From positions 62,001 to 126,000 of IMG/VR virus record IMGVR_UViG_3300035193_000067: a stretch of 64,000 nt of DNA; one strand, written 5' to 3'. A program made the position numbers and the translations under genes. Shown piece after piece: positions 35,930-44,214 of the stretch. Each line of letters begins with the position of its first letter. The first letter of the stretch is position 1. The stretch is from a virus. Under the pieces are notes generated by a model. It had not been told where the DNA came from. It did not search any database and worked only from the letters and a program-made list of their open reading frames with translations.

Positions 35930-36453
35930 TACATATCCACCAAAACAGAAAGAACCTGCCATTGATAATTAGACAGCTTAAGATTATCGTAATTAATGTC
36001 CTTAATAGATATTTTCTCAAAGTCATAATCTGAATATCCTGAAATAGTATTTCTGTAATGCTCTTCTACAGACTTGAGATATTTTATAAAATCTGCATAT
36101 TCAGAATTTTCAGAGAAATCATTCTTTATTTTTAAAACTTCACCCTCATGCCCTGGTATAATCTTACCCAAACCTGTAGGATCTTTAACCAGATTTCCTT
36201 CAACATCCTTTTCAAGGTGATCGTCTTTAACAAGATCTATCAAAGATGACATGGATTTCTGATGCTCTTCAGAACTTTGAAGCTCCAACAACTCTTTTTC
36301 CACAGAAAGTATTTCCTGATAAGCTTCTCTCAAATTGAAGAGATTTTTAGACATGACAGTATTTGCTTCATACGTATACTGTACAGACTGTGTCAGCATA
36401 TCTGTAAAAAATAATTTTACTAAAGCTATAATATCGCTGTTTTTTATTTTCAT
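35929..36453 (-). CDS. Helical protein upstream of portal
   Basis: ATG 36453 has AGGTG at 6-base spacing; an ATG three codons earlier (36462) is poorer. The 174-aa protein is helical and charged: IIALVKLFFTDMLTQSVQYT, a coiled coil with SVEKELLELQSSEEHQ, then an acidic C-terminus ending in YQWQVLSVLVDM. The stop overlaps the portal start (TAATG). No family is recognised; portal-associated function is inferred only from coupling. Confidence 0.55.
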   Translation of the reverse strand: MKIKNSDIIALVKLFFTDMLTQSVQYTYEANTVMSKNLFNLREAYQEILSVEKELLELQSSEEHQKSMSSLIDLVKDDHLEKDVEGNLVKDPTGLGKIIPGHEGEVLKIKNDFSENSEYADFIKYLKSVEEHYRNTISGYSDYDFEKISIKDINYDNLKLSNYQWQVLSVLVDM

Positions 36454-36517
36454 TGAAAGCACCTCTCAACGCTACTTACTTTATTAAAAAAAGATGAATA
36501 ACTTATAGCGCAGATAA

Positions 36518-36934
36518 TTATACAGGAGATGTTAGTGTAAGATCATCTCTTTCAGGTATAAGATAATAACCTGGTCCAGGACCAACAGAAAAAACATATG
36601 TAACAGGGCTATCAGTAGTACCATTCAATATCCAAAATTGCGTACCATTATAAGACACGTATGCAACATATGATGCATTATAGTACACGATTACTTTAAA
36701 TTGAGCACGCGAAAGTCCTTCGATATTTGTTTTACTTAAAGTAACATCTGATGTTCTATCTCCACTAACTTCTATAAAATTGTTTTCATCTGATGGTTCG
36801 ATATCATCAGATACAAGAGTAAATCTCGACGTAGCTCGATGACCATGTACAGTTGATGCTATAGGTGATCCATCAACAAGTGATTCATAATTCGACTTAT
36901 CATCTGTATCAATTATTAATTTTTCATATGACAT
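36518..36934 (-). CDS. Small fibre-associated protein (probable)
   Basis: A 138-aa protein that starts 10 bases after the 1639-aa fibre stop. The second half is beta-rich (FKVIVYYNASYVAYVSYNGT), ending LIPERDDLTLTSPV. The position and strand pattern resemble C-terminal fibre segments or a fibre-bound cap. A fibre chaperone is equally possible. No family is recognised. Confidence 0.5.
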   Translation of the reverse strand: MSYEKLIIDTDDKSNYESLVDGSPIASTVHGHRATSRFTLVSDDIEPSDENNFIEVSGDRTSDVTLSKTNIEGLSRAQFKVIVYYNASYVAYVSYNGTQFWILNGTTDSPVTYVFSVGPGPGYYLIPERDDLTLTSPV

Positions 36935-36944
36935 ACTTACCTCG

Positions 36945-39900
36945 CTATATAGGTGTAGGCTCTTTTAATAGTACTGGGCCCCTAGAACGCACATGGTAAT
37001 GTACAATAACATCACTTGCACGGCTTGTGGTATCCCATGTAACCCTGATCGTTAAAGTACCTGGAGTCCCTGTTGTTATTTGTTCAATTGAATCCAACCA
37101 ATCTATTGAAGTAGGCTGTAATGTATTTTCAGTATTAGCTGTTTTCATATTTGGATAATCTGCAGCATCAATGTGCTGCGAGATTGCAACCAGTACAGAC
37201 GTCGTATTTCTGACTTGTAAAACAACATCAGTTATTAAAGATGCAACTTCTTCCGCCCCAGAAACGTCCTGAAGAACATTAGGTATTTTTATATCATATG
37301 TACCTGATGCAGTTCCACTGGGGACTGTAAACTGGTCAGATCTTTTGAGATCGATGTAATCATTGTACCTGTCGGATATGAGCTGTTTTGATGCTCTACA
37401 CCAATCTAAATAAGAATAATGCCCTCCATCATAAATAAAATCAGACGAGTTGATGTTCGATCCATCGATATGGTTAGGTGCGTTTAATGTGAGTGATGGT
37501 AATTGGTAGACGACTATTTTATCACTCGCATTATCCAGGGAATATAATTTTCCTTCGTAAATATCAGTATAATTTCCCTGGAATGAAAAAGTGTTATTAT
37601 ACAGTTCATTTGTCAGATCATCTGGGTCTAAATATAATATTTTTTTAGAAGAGTAATCGCCAAGTGCAACACATAGTGTATTAAAAAACGGTGAGACAGA
37701 TGAGGAAGTTAGTGATGACACTACAACGCTGTATGCATTTGAGCTATCGTCAATCGCTCCTGTAGATGTATTAATATTTCTGACATAGACATCTGCAGTA
37801 GAAGTGTTATCTCCATCCAACACAAATAATTTCTCACCCACAAAACACAGTGCATACGCCCGATTACTGATCCCTATTGGTCCAGCGATATTTGATAGTA
37901 CATTAGTATCCATATTGTATTGAAAATAAGTTTTTGCCCCGTCGACAATATGTAATATACCATCCTTCTCTACAATTCCACCATAGCCTGCAACCAAAGC
38001 GGCTTGATATTTGGTTGTTGTTATGTTCAACAGAGGATTGTAAATACGTACGTTGACACCTGTAAAATAATATAATTTGTCATCAGGAGCTATAAACCCC
38101 CTAGTGTAGGGAAGCAGTTCTGTTGCATCTAATATTTTTTCTCCAGTAATCCTATTATATACCCTGTTTTCAGACGCTATAGTACTTGTGACTATCACAT
38201 GTTTTTCACCAATCATTATTGACTGATAATTAGCAGGAGTATCAATATTAAACTCCGATTCAGCAGTCAGACCCCTAAACTCGACCCCCGCATAGTCAGT
38301 ACTTCCAGTGGTCACACCGTTCGAAATTTTAAATTTCTGCGCCGTAGACGTGATCGATCCCTGCATGTTTCCAGGATTAACTTCATCCCCGCCTAAATAC
38401 TCGTGATTAGGTGCATGAGGACCAACTGCCAGAGGATCTGTGGAGGTACCTGTACCTGTCAAAGTTGAATCAGTTGATACAGTGCTTAAAAAACTTCCTG
38501 CAACAGATCCTACAGTTATTGTACGAGATCCTTCAAGCCTTAATGATTCTTCTACTGTCCAATCCCCTCCAGTCCTGTTAATAATAAATCTCTGTATAGG
38601 CACAAACTCAGCAACGAGTGAAGAAAACTCTCCAAGATTCAACTCCTGAGGATAATATTGTTGAGCCAAACTCAAAGAATCGAAGTAGTCCTGACCAGGA
38701 ATGTAAATGAATCTTGCCAATTGTGAAGCAGCATCTTTGGTAACAGGAAGAGCATAAAGGAAAACAACACCATACTTTGCAGTAGGAATATCTGTAAGCT
38801 GCCACGCACCTCCAGTATACTGATTATATCTTGGAGCACCTGCATTTAAAGGAACTATGTCAGTAGAACCTGTAACCAGGTTAGTTAGAGCACCTGCACC
38901 TGTCAAATACACTTGAGAGTAATTGTTTTGAGTATTGTGAACAAGCAGCCTGGATTTCCTATCCTCATCTGCAACAACACACTCAGAAACAATAGGACGC
39001 CTTTCAGAAGCTGTCGTACTGCTTAATACAATACCTGAAACATCACCACCTGAGTATCTGTAAGTACCATGCAGATTATGCATTTCCTCATGAGATGCAG
39101 TGCTCATCCCACAACCGTGCATCTCTTCCAATCCAAAAAGGAATGTACCAGCACTGTTATAAACTACTGCACAGATCTGAACAGTATTAAAAGACCACGG
39201 CAAAGAACTCCAGGTAAAACTGCCGTCATAATACAAGTACTGGGTAGTTGTAGGAGCAGCAGTATAAGAACTGGAAACCCAACCATTGGCTACTCCGATG
39301 TCATCACCATTGTAAAGAGCTGATATATCAACTCCAGACAACGTTACTGTCCGTGCAGTAGTGTCTACTGCAGCCTGCTGATTATCCGGATCAGAAGTGT
39401 ATTGAAAACCTATAGGCTCCCCTGTTGCAGTAACATACCGAGACATTCTGGCGGCTGCAATTTCACCAGCTGCATCTACATGATAAAATTCATCAGTTGT
39501 AGAGCTACCACCTTGAAGACCTGAAAGACCATTGTGTACAGGGATTCCTGAAGACGAAACAGGTGCACCAAAAGCTGATTGAACAATTAATGACGTTCCG
39601 GATTTTGCAACAATAACTTTCCCAACTCGAATAGAAAAATCCACAAGGTTGTCAGGTATATCTGAAGGAGGTAATGCATTTTGCGCTTCTTCAAGCGTAT
39701 AAGAATTTAACCCGTAAACTACATATAAATTGGAACCGCTGAAATCAAGATATACCCAGTGTACTCCGTATTTATTGTTTGCCAGAGTCTGTAAAGATCC
39801 TGATCCATCATCGTATTGAAGATTATCAATAGCTGTCTGGGATGATACTACAGTATGACCACCAATACCATCACGGTAGATATAATCAAAAGTATCTGCA

Positions 39901-41864
39901 ACACTGGTATCAAAAGCTGAAGAAGTCTTCCTTCCTACTCCTCCATAAAAAACACCAGCGGTCAATTTTAAATTAAGAGTCCCGATTTCAGAGAGCATTG
40001 CCCCGTATGCCCACTCAGCAATTGCAGATCCTCTACCAATTGCCACCTCAACAAATCTCTGGGTAAGAGCCATGTTGAAGTCAAGGAACCCATTGTCATA
40101 ATTAACCAGAAGGACATCACTACCTTGACGGTATGCAAGATCAAGAGCTACTTTATCCCTGCTAAACAGTACTGCAGAGCTTGTCCCTGCAAGAACTGCA
40201 GGAGTACCTGAGTTATAATCCACATAAATATAGTTGATACTGTTGTCAGTAAGAACTAAATCAGGAGTTGCAGAGAACTGCACAAAACCTGTATCAGATC
40301 CAACAGCAGCTGAATCCTTACAAAGAACTACACCGGAAGACACATCAACTGCACCTGTAGTAGCGCTTACAGTTACTAAACCGCCTGAGATAAGACCTCT
40401 ACCCTGATGATAATTTATCATGTCCTGAATACTGTCTACAGTGGCTCCATCAATATCTGCCAGATGTACCTGATCAGCAGTGTAATCACCGTCAGCAGGC
40501 ACCACAGCACCCGTACGAGTATTAAAGGATGTAACGTAGGATCCTTTAATGGTTGCCAGGTCCTCATAATTCTTCAGGATGTCAGAGGCATAGACAGGTT
40601 TGGACATTGATCCATCCTGAAAAGAGATGGTTCTTCCGCTTATTGCTGTGTCTACTCCTATCAGAGATTTCTTAAGTCCAGGAGCGTAGTAAAGCTTTGC
40701 AGTGGAAGTTCCGTCAGTGACACAGACATGAGTACCTGTGTAGCTCAGGCAGGTAACTCCAGAAACTACGTAAGAGTCTATGTTTACCAAAGAAGCATTG
40801 TACCAGGAAACTACTGAATCAGCAAAGCTTGCCAGAAGGAACGTTCCATCACCCAACGCAACGACACCTGAAGCACCATTGAAGGACAGAACATCCACAT
40901 AAGCATACCCACTTATTGCAAAACGCTCCATCACATCCAAAGTACTGTTGCACAGATATACATAAGTGTTATCTACAGCAAGGCATCCGTTGGAAGAGTT
41001 CCCGCCAGACCTTACCACCGTACCTGCAAGAGCACCTGCATGAGTGTATACCTCAAATCCGTAGTTACCGGAAGTACCGATCTCTACAAACACATGAGTG
41101 TCATTTGCAGTCACATATGATTCATTTGAAGTAGTAGTGATGCCTGAATATGCAAAGGATGTTGACAAAGCCAGGGTAACAACATCGTATACATAAATTG
41201 TAGTGGTCGTATTGCAAGCTACAAAGATCTTCCCCGCAGCTACAGCAATACCACCTTCTGCAGGAGTAACCGAAGCAGACACTTCCACAACCTGATCAGA
41301 GACTCTTATTTTCGAAAGAGTATTGGAAGATAACCTGTAAATATACTGTCCAAAAATAGCAGTATTGTGAGCCGCTCCTCCAAAAGTGAGGGAAGAGTAC
41401 AGAGAAAGATCCTGAAACTCCACCCTCTCCTGCTGAAGAGGTACACGTGTGTCACTGACGTTGTAGGCACCTTGTTTCAGGTTTAGTACCGGATTGGCAG
41501 CAACTGCAATAGACCCGTCATAAACGTACTGAACAGTACTTGTAGCAGAACTTGCCAGGGTGTAAGTGGATCCTGTATCATCCGTATAACGCAGAATGAA
41601 CCCAGGGCCTCCTGTGTTGTCTGCCCAGATCGTAGGAATACCTACACCGCCTGGGTTGGAGGACTTCCCAGAGGGCTCAAAAGACACACCACCCAACCCT
41701 GTTACAGGGTCGCCATCTTTACCCAGCTTTGTTTCTACCGCCACCAGAGCGCCTGCAGGAACGTTCTGATGAGACGCCAGAACAAAATCAACACTATCGA
41801 TGAGAGCAGGAGCAAAAGTGTCTAATGCAATAGGATAATTTGAGGAGGGCCAAACTGTTGTCAT
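36945..41864 (-). CDS. Long tail fibre with two beta-propeller regions
   Basis: A 1639-aa protein. Residues about 1-130 are a beta-rich base (AGALVAVETKLGKDGDPV). Residues about 170-430 and about 1270-1500 carry repeated blade-like units with IYVYDVVT, YVYLCNST, VYVRNINTSTG and KLFVLDGD motifs, i.e. two propellers. Near residue 450-480 it has SFNTRTGAVVPADGDYTADQ, the segment many phage fibres carry before collar/trimer domains. Another fibre marker is HNGLSGLQGGSS. A late-class promoter precedes it by about 45 bases. It likely mediates host recognition. Propeller identity is by eye. Confidence 0.75.
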   Translation of the reverse strand: MTTVWPSSNYPIALDTFAPALIDSVDFVLASHQNVPAGALVAVETKLGKDGDPVTGLGGVSFEPSGKSSNPGGVGIPTIWADNTGGPGFILRYTDDTGSTYTLASSATSTVQYVYDGSIAVAANPVLNLKQGAYNVSDTRVPLQQERVEFQDLSLYSSLTFGGAAHNTAIFGQYIYRLSSNTLSKIRVSDQVVEVSASVTPAEGGIAVAAGKIFVACNTTTTIYVYDVVTLALSTSFAYSGITTTSNESYVTANDTHVFVEIGTSGNYGFEVYTHAGALAGTVVRSGGNSSNGCLAVDNTYVYLCNSTLDVMERFAISGYAYVDVLSFNGASGVVALGDGTFLLASFADSVVSWYNASLVNIDSYVVSGVTCLSYTGTHVCVTDGTSTAKLYYAPGLKKSLIGVDTAISGRTISFQDGSMSKPVYASDILKNYEDLATIKGSYVTSFNTRTGAVVPADGDYTADQVHLADIDGATVDSIQDMINYHQGRGLISGGLVTVSATTGAVDVSSGVVLCKDSAAVGSDTGFVQFSATPDLVLTDNSINYIYVDYNSGTPAVLAGTSSAVLFSRDKVALDLAYRQGSDVLLVNYDNGFLDFNMALTQRFVEVAIGRGSAIAEWAYGAMLSEIGTLNLKLTAGVFYGGVGRKTSSAFDTSVADTFDYIYRDGIGGHTVVSSQTAIDNLQYDDGSGSLQTLANNKYGVHWVYLDFSGSNLYVVYGLNSYTLEEAQNALPPSDIPDNLVDFSIRVGKVIVAKSGTSLIVQSAFGAPVSSSGIPVHNGLSGLQGGSSTTDEFYHVDAAGEIAAARMSRYVTATGEPIGFQYTSDPDNQQAAVDTTARTVTLSGVDISALYNGDDIGVANGWVSSSYTAAPTTTQYLYYDGSFTWSSLPWSFNTVQICAVVYNSAGTFLFGLEEMHGCGMSTASHEEMHNLHGTYRYSGGDVSGIVLSSTTASERRPIVSECVVADEDRKSRLLVHNTQNNYSQVYLTGAGALTNLVTGSTDIVPLNAGAPRYNQYTGGAWQLTDIPTAKYGVVFLYALPVTKDAASQLARFIYIPGQDYFDSLSLAQQYYPQELNLGEFSSLVAEFVPIQRFIINRTGGDWTVEESLRLEGSRTITVGSVAGSFLSTVSTDSTLTGTGTSTDPLAVGPHAPNHEYLGGDEVNPGNMQGSITSTAQKFKISNGVTTGSTDYAGVEFRGLTAESEFNIDTPANYQSIMIGEKHVIVTSTIASENRVYNRITGEKILDATELLPYTRGFIAPDDKLYYFTGVNVRIYNPLLNITTTKYQAALVAGYGGIVEKDGILHIVDGAKTYFQYNMDTNVLSNIAGPIGISNRAYALCFVGEKLFVLDGDNTSTADVYVRNINTSTGAIDDSSNAYSVVVSSLTSSSVSPFFNTLCVALGDYSSKKILYLDPDDLTNELYNNTFSFQGNYTDIYEGKLYSLDNASDKIVVYQLPSLTLNAPNHIDGSNINSSDFIYDGGHYSYLDWCRASKQLISDRYNDYIDLKRSDQFTVPSGTASGTYDIKIPNVLQDVSGAEEVASLITDVVLQVRNTTSVLVAISQHIDAADYPNMKTANTENTLQPTSIDWLDSIEQITTGTPGTLTIRVTWDTTSRASDVIVHYHVRSRGPVLLKEPTPI

Positions 41865-41909
41865 ATTATAATAACCTTTGGTTAATCAAGTTAAAAATCA
41901 CCAAAGATT

Positions 41910-41940
41910 ATTATACTACATGCTATTTCGGGATTCTAAA
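41910..41940 (-). promoter_or_regulatory. Late-class promoter upstream of long tail fibre gene
   Basis: Minus strand: TTTAGAATCCC (41940-41930), 14 bases, TATAAT (41915-41910). It is intergenic, about 46 bases before the fibre ATG. Element and spacing match the sheath and 148-aa gene promoters. Confidence 0.65.
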
Positions 41941-41956
41941 GGCAGGAGGGATAGGA

Positions 41957-42196
41957 TTAGAGTCTTCCGTATTCATAAACTCCACGGATATTCTGCCAAA
42001 TAAACTGCCCTTTTGAAGGAGCCTCCCAGAAAGCTGCCCAGGTCTCCGGAGAAACTCCTGCATACCAGTACGTATCTTCTGCACCAGTCTTCTTATTGTA
42101 GAAAGTAACGTACAATACTGCAGCATCCTCATCATAACCCATACGACGAACATTGCTGGAGTCTACATCGAACATCTGTGTATTTTCAAAAGCCAT
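41957..42196 (-). CDS. KTSC-domain protein
   Basis: A 79-aa protein matching the KTSC pattern over its full length: VDSSNVRRMGYDEDAAVLYVTF, then YWYAGVSPETWAAFWEAPSK and IRGVYEYGRL. KTSC domains occur in lysyl-tRNA synthetase-linked and phage proteins; function is not known. It lies just before the fibre gene and the late-class promoter, in the small-gene cluster downstream of TerL. Confidence 0.75.
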   Translation of the reverse strand: MAFENTQMFDVDSSNVRRMGYDEDAAVLYVTFYNKKTGAEDTYWYAGVSPETWAAFWEAPSKGQFIWQNIRGVYEYGRL

Positions 42197-42205
42197 GGTA
42201 TCCTT

Positions 42206-42469
42206 CTAAAGAAATTTATCAGTACTGAAAGGATCCTGATTGGTTACTTCTTCAGTATAACCCTTCCCAAGAACTTTTGCAACTATTTTTCTGGATTCTT
42301 TTGTACCGAGCTTTGTCTGTATACCTAAATCGACTAAACCAATCGTAAATGCATACTTCTCAGCATCATTCAGTTGTGAGCACAACCTGTTGTACATTTC
42401 CTGACTCAGCAGATTGTCATCATCTGCCGCAAGTCTGGCCCGCTCTATAGCATCTTCCATCGTAATCAT
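42206..42469 (-). CDS. Hypothetical helical protein, 87 aa
   Basis: MITMEDAIERARLAADDDNL, all-helical and acidic, with a possible ATG at codon 4 as an alternative start. It overlaps the stop of the 61-aa gene by four bases. No family is recognised. Confidence 0.55.
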   Translation of the reverse strand: MITMEDAIERARLAADDDNLLSQEMYNRLCSQLNDAEKYAFTIGLVDLGIQTKLGTKESRKIVAKVLGKGYTEEVTNQDPFSTDKFL

Positions 42470-42651
42470 AAAGAAGCGTCCTTTACCTTACCTTCAAATA
42501 GAGATTCCAAAGATCTGTCAACTTCCTGATCAGCTTTCTTCCGCTGCTCAGAATAATCAAGCATGTCGCACAAATGCATGTTACGAACATCCTCAATAGA
42601 CATTCCCGCAGATCTTTCAATTTCTTTAACCAATTCTGACTGAATACTCAT
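42466..42651 (-). CDS. Hypothetical helical protein, 61 aa
   Basis: MSIQSELVKEIERSAGMSIE, a charged helical protein with SLESLFEGKVKDASL at the end. Its stop overlaps the next start. It is preceded by an AGGAGG ribosome site at 42660-42655. No family is recognised. Confidence 0.6.
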   Translation of the reverse strand: MSIQSELVKEIERSAGMSIEDVRNMHLCDMLDYSEQRKKADQEVDRSLESLFEGKVKDASL

Positions 42652-42688
42652 AATTTCCTCCTGTAAAGTCTACCACAGACTTTTTCGA

Positions 42689-42865
42689 TTAGCTTAACGG
42701 GTTATCATTTTCTGAAGGAGTACATGTATCATAGTATTCCTCACACAACTCTTTCATGCAATAAGGCTTCTTCCCACCATAACACTTGGGACGGTCGGAC
42801 TCCTCTTTGACAATGCTGCTGTCAATCTCCGTAATTACTGCTACAGCTTTACGCTTCTTTGCCAT
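42689..42865 (-). CDS. Small Cys-rich protein, 58 aa
   Basis: ATG 42865 (MAKKRKAVAVITEID) follows AGGAGG with 7-base spacing; the extended frame upstream is unlikely. Residues include CYGGKKPYCMKELCEEYYDTC, with four Cys spaced 7-4-6, suited to metal binding. The ribosome site lies in the end of the preceding gene. Confidence 0.6.
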   Translation of the reverse strand: MAKKRKAVAVITEIDSSIVKEESDRPKCYGGKKPYCMKELCEEYYDTCTPSENDNPLS

Positions 42866-42866
42866 A

Positions 42867-43034
42867 TCAATCCTCCTGCAAAGGCTCTTTAAGTTCCCAG
42901 GATAACTCTCCGGAGGTCTCGACAACTTCTACAGTAGGCAGATCGTCCAATCCTTCTTCAAATCCTGTGTTTTCATACAGCCTGCGGAAACCTCCACAGG
43001 AATCAGGTACAAAAAATAAATGCATAGATGTCAT
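42867..43034 (-). CDS. Small hypothetical protein, 55 aa
   Basis: MTSMHLFFVPDSCGGFRRLY, with an acidic C-terminal half ending EPLQED. It starts at ATG 43034 behind AAGGAGAG (6-base spacing), and its stop lies two bases upstream of the next ATG. Gene packing and ribosome site support it. No family is recognised. Confidence 0.6.
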   Translation of the reverse strand: MTSMHLFFVPDSCGGFRRLYENTGFEEGLDDLPTVEVVETSGELSWELKEPLQED

Positions 43035-43047
43035 AATTAACTCTCCT

Positions 43048-43335
43048 TCAATCTTTCTCAGTCTCTGAGAGACCGTACCATTTTCTCAATTGAGATCTGC
43101 AAAACATTACCTGAGCTCGGCAAAACATTACCTGATTCCAGTAAACCTTCGGAAGATCTGCCCAATTATGAGTAGAACAAGATCTCAAAGCGGGACAGTT
43201 TCCATCTGGTGCCTCACAAACAACTGTAACGGAAATTCTATCAATCATGTCGGTTGCTGAAGATGTCCTTGCTTTTTTACCGAAAACAAGCTGCATGAAA
43301 TCCTTCAGCTTCTTTTTCTTGTATCTAGTCGTCAT
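43048..43335 (-). CDS. Tandem paralogue B, Cys-containing small protein
   Basis: A 95-aa protein starting MTTRYKKKKLKDFMQLVFGK. It is a close paralogue of the next upstream gene (43350-43619), including VVCEAPDGNCPALRSCS and the QLRKWYGLS ending. Unlike its partner it contains a duplicated octapeptide-like VMFCRAQ/VMFCRSQ, made by a 24-base tandem repeat at about 43095-43140. The CxxxxxxC...C pattern suggests a metal site. Function is not known. Confidence 0.7.
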   Translation of the reverse strand: MTTRYKKKKLKDFMQLVFGKKARTSSATDMIDRISVTVVCEAPDGNCPALRSCSTHNWADLPKVYWNQVMFCRAQVMFCRSQLRKWYGLSETEKD

Positions 43336-43349
43336 CTCCAAAGTCTCCT

Positions 43350-43619
43350 TCAATCTGCCTCAGTATCTGAAAGACCGTACCATTTTCTCAACTGAACTCT
43401 GCAGAACATCATCTGATTCAAATAACCCTCTGGTAAATCAAACCCGTTATGAGCAGAACAAGATCTCAAAGCTGGACAATTTCCATCAGGAGCTTCACAT
43501 ACTACGGATACAGCAATTCTATCAAGCATCTCATTTTCAGATGATGTACTTGCGGCTTCTTTACCAAAAACAAGCTGCATAAAATCCTTCAACTTCTTCC
43601 TCTTGTATTTAGTCGTCAT
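43350..43619 (-). CDS. Tandem paralogue A, Cys-containing small protein
   Basis: An 89-aa protein starting MTTKYKRKKLKDFMQLVFGK, with LDRIAVSVVCEAPDGNCPAL and the CSAHNGFDLPEGYLNQMMFC stretch. It shares about two thirds of residues with the following gene, and the ribosome-site leader AAGGAGATTTTGGAG is nearly identical for both. The start is the ATG behind that leader. Function is not known. Confidence 0.7.
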   Translation of the reverse strand: MTTKYKRKKLKDFMQLVFGKEAASTSSENEMLDRIAVSVVCEAPDGNCPALRSCSAHNGFDLPEGYLNQMMFCRVQLRKWYGLSDTEAD

Positions 43620-43938
43620 CTCCAAAATCTCCTTCAAATTCCATATCAACAACTCTATCTGCATCAGAACTTTTTAGCAGCATCTCAGCCACAAATAGAG
43701 AAGTGTAGTAATCCTTGCTTTCAACATAATCTGAAGAGAACTCTTTACGAATAGTATACTGCAGATCCAGATCCGTGATAGGATTTCCAAAACCCTCCAT
43801 CCAGAACTTCTCCAGCCGATCAACAACTTTAATCCTGAAAGTATCTCCACATCTAAGAATAACTACAGTACCCTTTACTTTAAGCCTGAAAGTGTCGCCG
43901 TAACTGAGAGTAGCTACCGTACCTTTAGTGTTACTCAT
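43609..43938 (-). CDS. Small protein with internal 16-residue duplication
   Basis: ATG 43938 (MSNTKGTVATLSYGDTFRLK) follows AGGTG. Residues about 5-20 (KGTVATLSYGDTFRLKV) are repeated next to themselves (KGTVVILRCGDTFRIKV), a tandem in-gene duplication. The rest is alpha/beta with an acidic tail EFEGDFGDDD. Overlaps both neighbours. Function is not known. Confidence 0.65.
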   Translation of the reverse strand: MSNTKGTVATLSYGDTFRLKVKGTVVILRCGDTFRIKVVDRLEKFWMEGFGNPITDLDLQYTIRKEFSSDYVESKDYYTSLFVAEMLLKSSDADRVVDMEFEGDFGDDD

Positions 43939-44125
43939 CAAGGTCACCTTTAACAGCCTTTTCCAAAACTTCCAAGTATTTGCGATATTTGTTGAGGACC
44001 ATACGCAGACTGATCGAATCTGACCCAGCCTTGTCGCCCAATTCCTTGAGAGTCTTCAGCATGGATTTCTGAGTCTTGATTGAAGATTTCAGCAATTTTA
44101 CCAATTGTTTTTCACGAGTTGTCAT
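43931..44125 (-). CDS. Small basic helical protein, 64 aa
   Basis: MTTREKQLVKLLKSSIKTQK, strongly helical, basic N-terminus and acidic end (EKAVKGDLDE). It starts behind AAAGGAGATATT and is preceded by a structured leader (44145-44177). It resembles small regulatory or nucleic-acid-binding helical proteins, but no family is recognised. Confidence 0.6.
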   Translation of the reverse strand: MTTREKQLVKLLKSSIKTQKSMLKTLKELGDKAGSDSISLRMVLNKYRKYLEVLEKAVKGDLDE

Positions 44126-44144
44126 AATATCTCCTTTTTAATGC

Positions 44145-44177
44145 GGGTTACTGAACCCTACCTGTAAAAGGTAACCC
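44145..44177 (-). promoter_or_regulatory. Leader hairpin between TerL and the 64-aa gene
   Basis: Minus strand GGGTTAC (44177-44171) pairs with GTAACCC (44151-44145). A nested ACCT/AGGT pair lies inside. It sits between the TerL stop and the ribosome site of the next gene. A TTGACA-N17-TACCTT promoter (44196-44168, weak -10) partly overlaps it. It could be a leader, terminator or processing structure; no T tract follows. Confidence 0.35.
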
Positions 44178-44214
44178 TGAATAAATACTATGTCAAGAAT
44201 TTTTTATCGAAAAA

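Noticed and set aside
41923-42153. Alternative minus-strand frame beside the KTSC gene
   Set aside because: The KTSC frame matches a known domain and has the ribosome site; this frame runs over the late-class promoter.
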